A stretch of DNA of 64,000 bases, taken from NCBI RefSeq assembly GCF_029277985.1, contig NZ_CP119546.1, forward strand, positions 248,001 through 312,000. Direction: 5' to 3'. Source of the stretch: Providencia stuartii. Its GTDB lineage: Bacteria; Pseudomonadota; Gammaproteobacteria; Enterobacterales; Enterobacteriaceae. The position numbers and the translations under genes are program-made. The notes below the pieces were generated by a model. That model worked only from the letters and a program-made list of their open reading frames with translations. It had not been told where the DNA came from and made no database searches. This document shows, piece by piece, positions 61,171-64,000 of the stretch. Within the stretch, counting starts at the first letter, position 1. Every line of letters begins with the position of its first letter.

Positions 61171-62781
61171 ATGGCGCTCTCAATCAAAAAGACAGGTTTA
61201 TTGGCAGTAGGGCTTACACTTTCAGCACTTGCAGTTTCTGCCTCTGTGCAAGCAAAAACATTGGTCTATTGTTCAGAAGGATCCCCTGAAGGTTTTAATC
61301 CACAGCTATTCACTTCAGGTACAACATACGATGCTAGCTCAATTCCATTATATAATCGGCTTGTTGAGTTTAAACTGGGCACGACAGAGATTGAGCCTGG
61401 ATTAGCAGAGAGCTGGGAAGTCAGTGAAGATGGTAAAGTTTATACTTTCCACTTACGTAAAGGCGTTAAATGGCATTCCAGTAAGGACTTTAAACCGAGT
61501 CGTGATTTCAATGCGGATGATGTGATTTATTCCTTTATGCGCCAAAAAGATCCAAATCATCCATACCATAAAATTTCTGGCGGTAGCTATGAATACTTTA
61601 TGGGAATGGATATGGATAAGATCATCGATAAAGTTGAGAAAGTCGACGACAATACCGTTCGTATTACATTGACTCGTCCTGAATCGCCATTCCTTGCCGA
61701 TATGGCAATGGATTTCGCATCGATTCTTTCTGCTGAATATGCAGATCAAATGCTGGCAGCAGGTACACCACAAAAAGTTGACTTGAACCCGATCGGTACA
61801 GGTCCATTCCAGTTACAACAGTATCAGAAAGACTCTCGTATCCTTTACAAAGCGAACAAAGAGTATTGGGGCAATAAACCGAAAATCGATCGTTTAGTCT
61901 TCTCCATTACACCTGACGCTTCTGTCCGTTACGCGAAGTTACAAAAAAATGAATGTCAAGTGATGCCGTATCCAAATCCGGCTGACCTAGAGCGCATGAA
62001 GCAAGACAAAAATATCACGCTAATGGAACAGCCAGGTTTGAACGTGGGTTATCTCTCTTTCAACGTTGAGAAGAAACCATTAGATAACCAAAAAGTTCGC
62101 CAAGCTTTGTCAATGGCGGTTAATAAAGATGCCATCATTGATGCGGTTTACCAAGGCGCTGGCCAAAAAGCGAAAAACTTAATTCCACCAACGATGTGGA
62201 GTTACAACGATGATGTGAAGGATTATGAATATAATCCTGAAAAAGCGAAAGCACTGTTAGCTGAAGCAGGTTTCCCTAATGGATTTGAGATTGATCTGTG
62301 GGCAATGCCTGTACAACGTCCATACAACCCAAATGCGCGCCGTATGGCTGAAATGATCCAAGCAGACTGGGCAAAAATTGGTGTTAAATCGAAAGTTGTG
62401 AGCTATGAGTGGGGCGAATACCTCAAACGCGCCAAAGATGGTGAGCCACAAACGGTGATGATGGGATGGACCGGTGATAATGGTGACCCAGATAACTTCT
62501 TTGCAACGCTGTTTAGCTGCGCGGCAAAAGAACAAGGTTCTAACTATTCGAAATGGTGTTATCAAGGTTTTGAAGACCTGATCCAACCTGCTCGTATGAC
62601 TGCGGATCATAACAAACGTGTTGACCTCTACAAACAAGCACAGGTTGTTATGAATGAACAAGCTCCTGCCTTAATCATTGCGCATTCAACAGTATTTGAA
62701 CCAGTACGTAAAGAAGTGAAGGGCTATGTTGTCGATCCACTCGGCAAACACCACTTTGAAAACGTCGATATTGAAAAATAA
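61171..62781 (+). CDS. dppA: Periplasmic dipeptide-binding protein DppA
   Basis: The 536-residue precursor has a Sec signal ([28 protein letters not shown], then KTLVYCSEG) and the family-5 solute-binding fold. Signature stretches are [46 protein letters not shown] and [20 protein letters not shown], close to E. coli DppA (535). It binds dipeptides for import by DppBCDF and in E. coli also serves heme uptake and chemotaxis. A hairpin separates it from dppB. Confidence 0.96.
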   Translation: MALSIKKTGLLAVGLTLSALAVSASVQAKTLVYCSEGSPEGFNPQLFTSGTTYDASSIPLYNRLVEFKLGTTEIEPGLAESWEVSEDGKVYTFHLRKGVKWHSSKDFKPSRDFNADDVIYSFMRQKDPNHPYHKISGGSYEYFMGMDMDKIIDKVEKVDDNTVRITLTRPESPFLADMAMDFASILSAEYADQMLAAGTPQKVDLNPIGTGPFQLQQYQKDSRILYKANKEYWGNKPKIDRLVFSITPDASVRYAKLQKNECQVMPYPNPADLERMKQDKNITLMEQPGLNVGYLSFNVEKKPLDNQKVRQALSMAVNKDAIIDAVYQGAGQKAKNLIPPTMWSYNDDVKDYEYNPEKAKALLAEAGFPNGFEIDLWAMPVQRPYNPNARRMAEMIQADWAKIGVKSKVVSYEWGEYLKRAKDGEPQTVMMGWTGDNGDPDNFFATLFSCAAKEQGSNYSKWCYQGFEDLIQPARMTADHNKRVDLYKQAQVVMNEQAPALIIAHSTVFEPVRKEVKGYVVDPLGKHHFENVDIEK

Positions 62782-62800
62782 TCGTTGTTAATTTGTCACA

Positions 62801-62836
62801 GCCCTTCGTCATCCTCTGATAACGAAGGGCGTTTTC
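62801..62836 (+). terminator. Attenuator-type hairpin between dppA and dppB
   Basis: GCCCTTCGT (62801-62809) pairs with ACGAAGGGC (62822-62830), followed by GTTTTC. Partial termination would give excess binding protein over permease. Confidence 0.75.
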
Positions 62837-62958
62837 GCCTCTGAATTTCAGGGAAACAGAAAACTTAGTTCTTTGTGAGCAGGCAGAAGAAATAGCACCC
62901 TTCTGATTAGCCAAACGGACTTAGAGCCGTCAAAGGCATTATTAAAGAGATTCGGGAT

Positions 62959-63978
62959 ATGTTGCAATTTATCCTCCGACGCTTGGGATTAGTTATCCCA
63001 ACGTTTATCGGTATTACATTACTCACTTTCGCTTTTGTGCATATGATTCCAGGTGATCCTGTGATGATTATGGCAGGAGAAAGGGGCTTATCGCCTGAAC
63101 GGCATGCTTACCTAATGGCTGAATTGGGCTTAGATCAGCCTCTTTGGAAACAGTATCTTCATTATATTAACGGCATATTTCATGGCGACTTGGGAATTTC
63201 ATTGAAGAGCCGTATCGAGGTGTGGGATGAGTTCTTCCCTCGCTTTAAAGCCACAATGGAACTGGCTATTTGTGCGATGATTTTTGCTGTTTCTGTCGGG
63301 ATCCCTGTTGGTGTATTAGCTGCGGTTAAACGTGGTTCTATTTTTGATCACACAGCGATTGGTCTATCACTGACGGGTTATTCCATGCCAATCTTTTGGT
63401 GGGGCATCATGCTAATCATGCTCGTGTCTGTGCACTGGGATTTGACCCCAGTATCTGGACGTGTGAGTGATAGTGTTTTCCTTGATGATTCATATCCACT
63501 TACTGGCTTTATGTTAATTGATACGTTTATTTGGGGAGAAGAAGGCAACTTTATTGATGCTGTTGAGCATTTAATACTGCCATCGATTGTCTTGGGGACG
63601 ATACCGTTAGCGGTCATTGTACGTATGACTCGTTCCTCAATGTTAGAAGTACTTGGTGAAGACTATATTCGTACAGCTAGGGCAAAAGGCGTTAGCCGCG
63701 CACGCGTTATTCTGATCCATGCATTGCGTAATGCATTGTTGCCTGTTGTGACTGTGATTGGCCTCCAAGTTGGCGTAATGCTAGCAGGGGCAATCCTCAC
63801 CGAGACGATTTTCTCATGGCCCGGCCTAGGTCGATGGTTGATTGAAGGGTTGCAACGCCGCGATTACCCCGTTGTGCAAGGTGGTGTTCTGTTAGTCGCG
63901 ACACTGATTATTTTTGTTAACCTAGTGGTTGATGTGCTGTATGGCATTGTTAACCCACGTATTCGCCATAAAAAATAA
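62959..63978 (+). CDS. dppB: Dipeptide ABC transporter permease DppB
   Basis: The 339-residue inner-membrane permease has about six helices, the typical DppB/OppB start (MLQFILRRLGLVIPTFIGITLLTFAFVHMIPGDPV) and the coupling loop TRSSMLEVLGEDYIRTARAKGVSRARVILIHALRNALLPVVT. It pairs with DppC. Length equals E. coli DppB (339). Confidence 0.97.
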   Translation: MLQFILRRLGLVIPTFIGITLLTFAFVHMIPGDPVMIMAGERGLSPERHAYLMAELGLDQPLWKQYLHYINGIFHGDLGISLKSRIEVWDEFFPRFKATMELAICAMIFAVSVGIPVGVLAAVKRGSIFDHTAIGLSLTGYSMPIFWWGIMLIMLVSVHWDLTPVSGRVSDSVFLDDSYPLTGFMLIDTFIWGEEGNFIDAVEHLILPSIVLGTIPLAVIVRMTRSSMLEVLGEDYIRTARAKGVSRARVILIHALRNALLPVVTVIGLQVGVMLAGAILTETIFSWPGLGRWLIEGLQRRDYPVVQGGVLLVATLIIFVNLVVDVLYGIVNPRIRHKK

Positions 63979-63989
63979 GGAGCGCTAAA

Positions 63990-64000
63990 ATGTCTCAATC
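63990..64000 (+). CDS. dppC: Dipeptide ABC transporter permease DppC (first codons only)
   Basis: An ATG at 63990 preceded by TAAGGAGC begins M-S-Q and runs off the window 12 bases after dppB. The identification rests on the conserved dppABCDF order, since only three codons are visible. Confidence 0.7.

Overview
The window is a gene-dense enterobacterial chromosome segment with AT-rich intergenic DNA. Protein sequences and gene order place it in the Morganellaceae, most likely Providencia or a close relative. The reasons are near-complete Escherichia-like gene blocks in rearranged neighbourhoods, a chromosomal ampC-ampR pair between hemN and ntrC, and proteins that are clearly but not closely related to their E. 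coli orthologues. Species cannot be fixed from the sequence alone. There is no rRNA, CRISPR array, prophage or insertion sequence. One tRNA gene was found.

Layout. 1-5841: feoA (cut by the left edge), tex, greB and ompR-envZ. 6029-6949: an unusual repeat protein with polyproline tracts alternating with short amphipathic helices. 7350-12005: the phosphate operon pstSCAB-phoU behind a Pho-box array. 12495-14934: an amino-acid ABC importer with binding protein and two permeases but no ATPase. 15153-18798: adeP (adenine permease), yihI and hemN. 18837-21042: ampC/ampR beta-lactamase and regulator. 21050-25135: ntrC, ntrB and glnA with a classical sigma-54/NtrC control region. 25513-28414: a YqjI-like metal-responsive PadR regulator with three operator-like repeats, then bipA. 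28488-34064: the abgABT p-aminobenzoyl-glutamate operon with its regulator abgR. 34152-36210: yihX, dtd and fabY. 36273-47644: yicH, xanP, gltS, an FMN reductase, recG, trmH, spoT, rpoZ and gmk. 48052-52986: a frameshifted membrane-sensor remnant, yicG, yidR, yidQ and yidE. 53211-58428: avtA, tag and glyQS. 58641-58717: tRNA-Pro(UGG). 59011-60636: an orphan two-partner-secretion outer-membrane transporter. 61171-64000: dppA, dppB and the first codons of dppC.

Most of the window is core metabolism: nitrogen assimilation (glnA-ntrBC), phosphate uptake and signalling (pst-phoU), osmotic porin control (ompR-envZ), stringent response (spoT, rpoZ, gmk), purine uptake (adeP and xanP, both with PurR-type boxes), peptide and glutamate uptake, and translation (glyQS, bipA, dtd, trmH, tRNA-Pro). 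The accessory material sits in a few places: the proline-rich repeat gene after envZ, ampC-ampR, the PadR regulator between glnA and bipA, the abg cluster, the sensor remnant before yicG, and the TpsB-like gene after the tRNA.

The strongest candidate for something undescribed is the gene at 6029-6949. It has four copies of a WH2-like or GBD-ligand-like helix and three identical hexaproline tracts, with a 62-residue period. This is the architecture of secreted bacterial proteins that manipulate host actin, but the functional reading is an inference from pattern alone.
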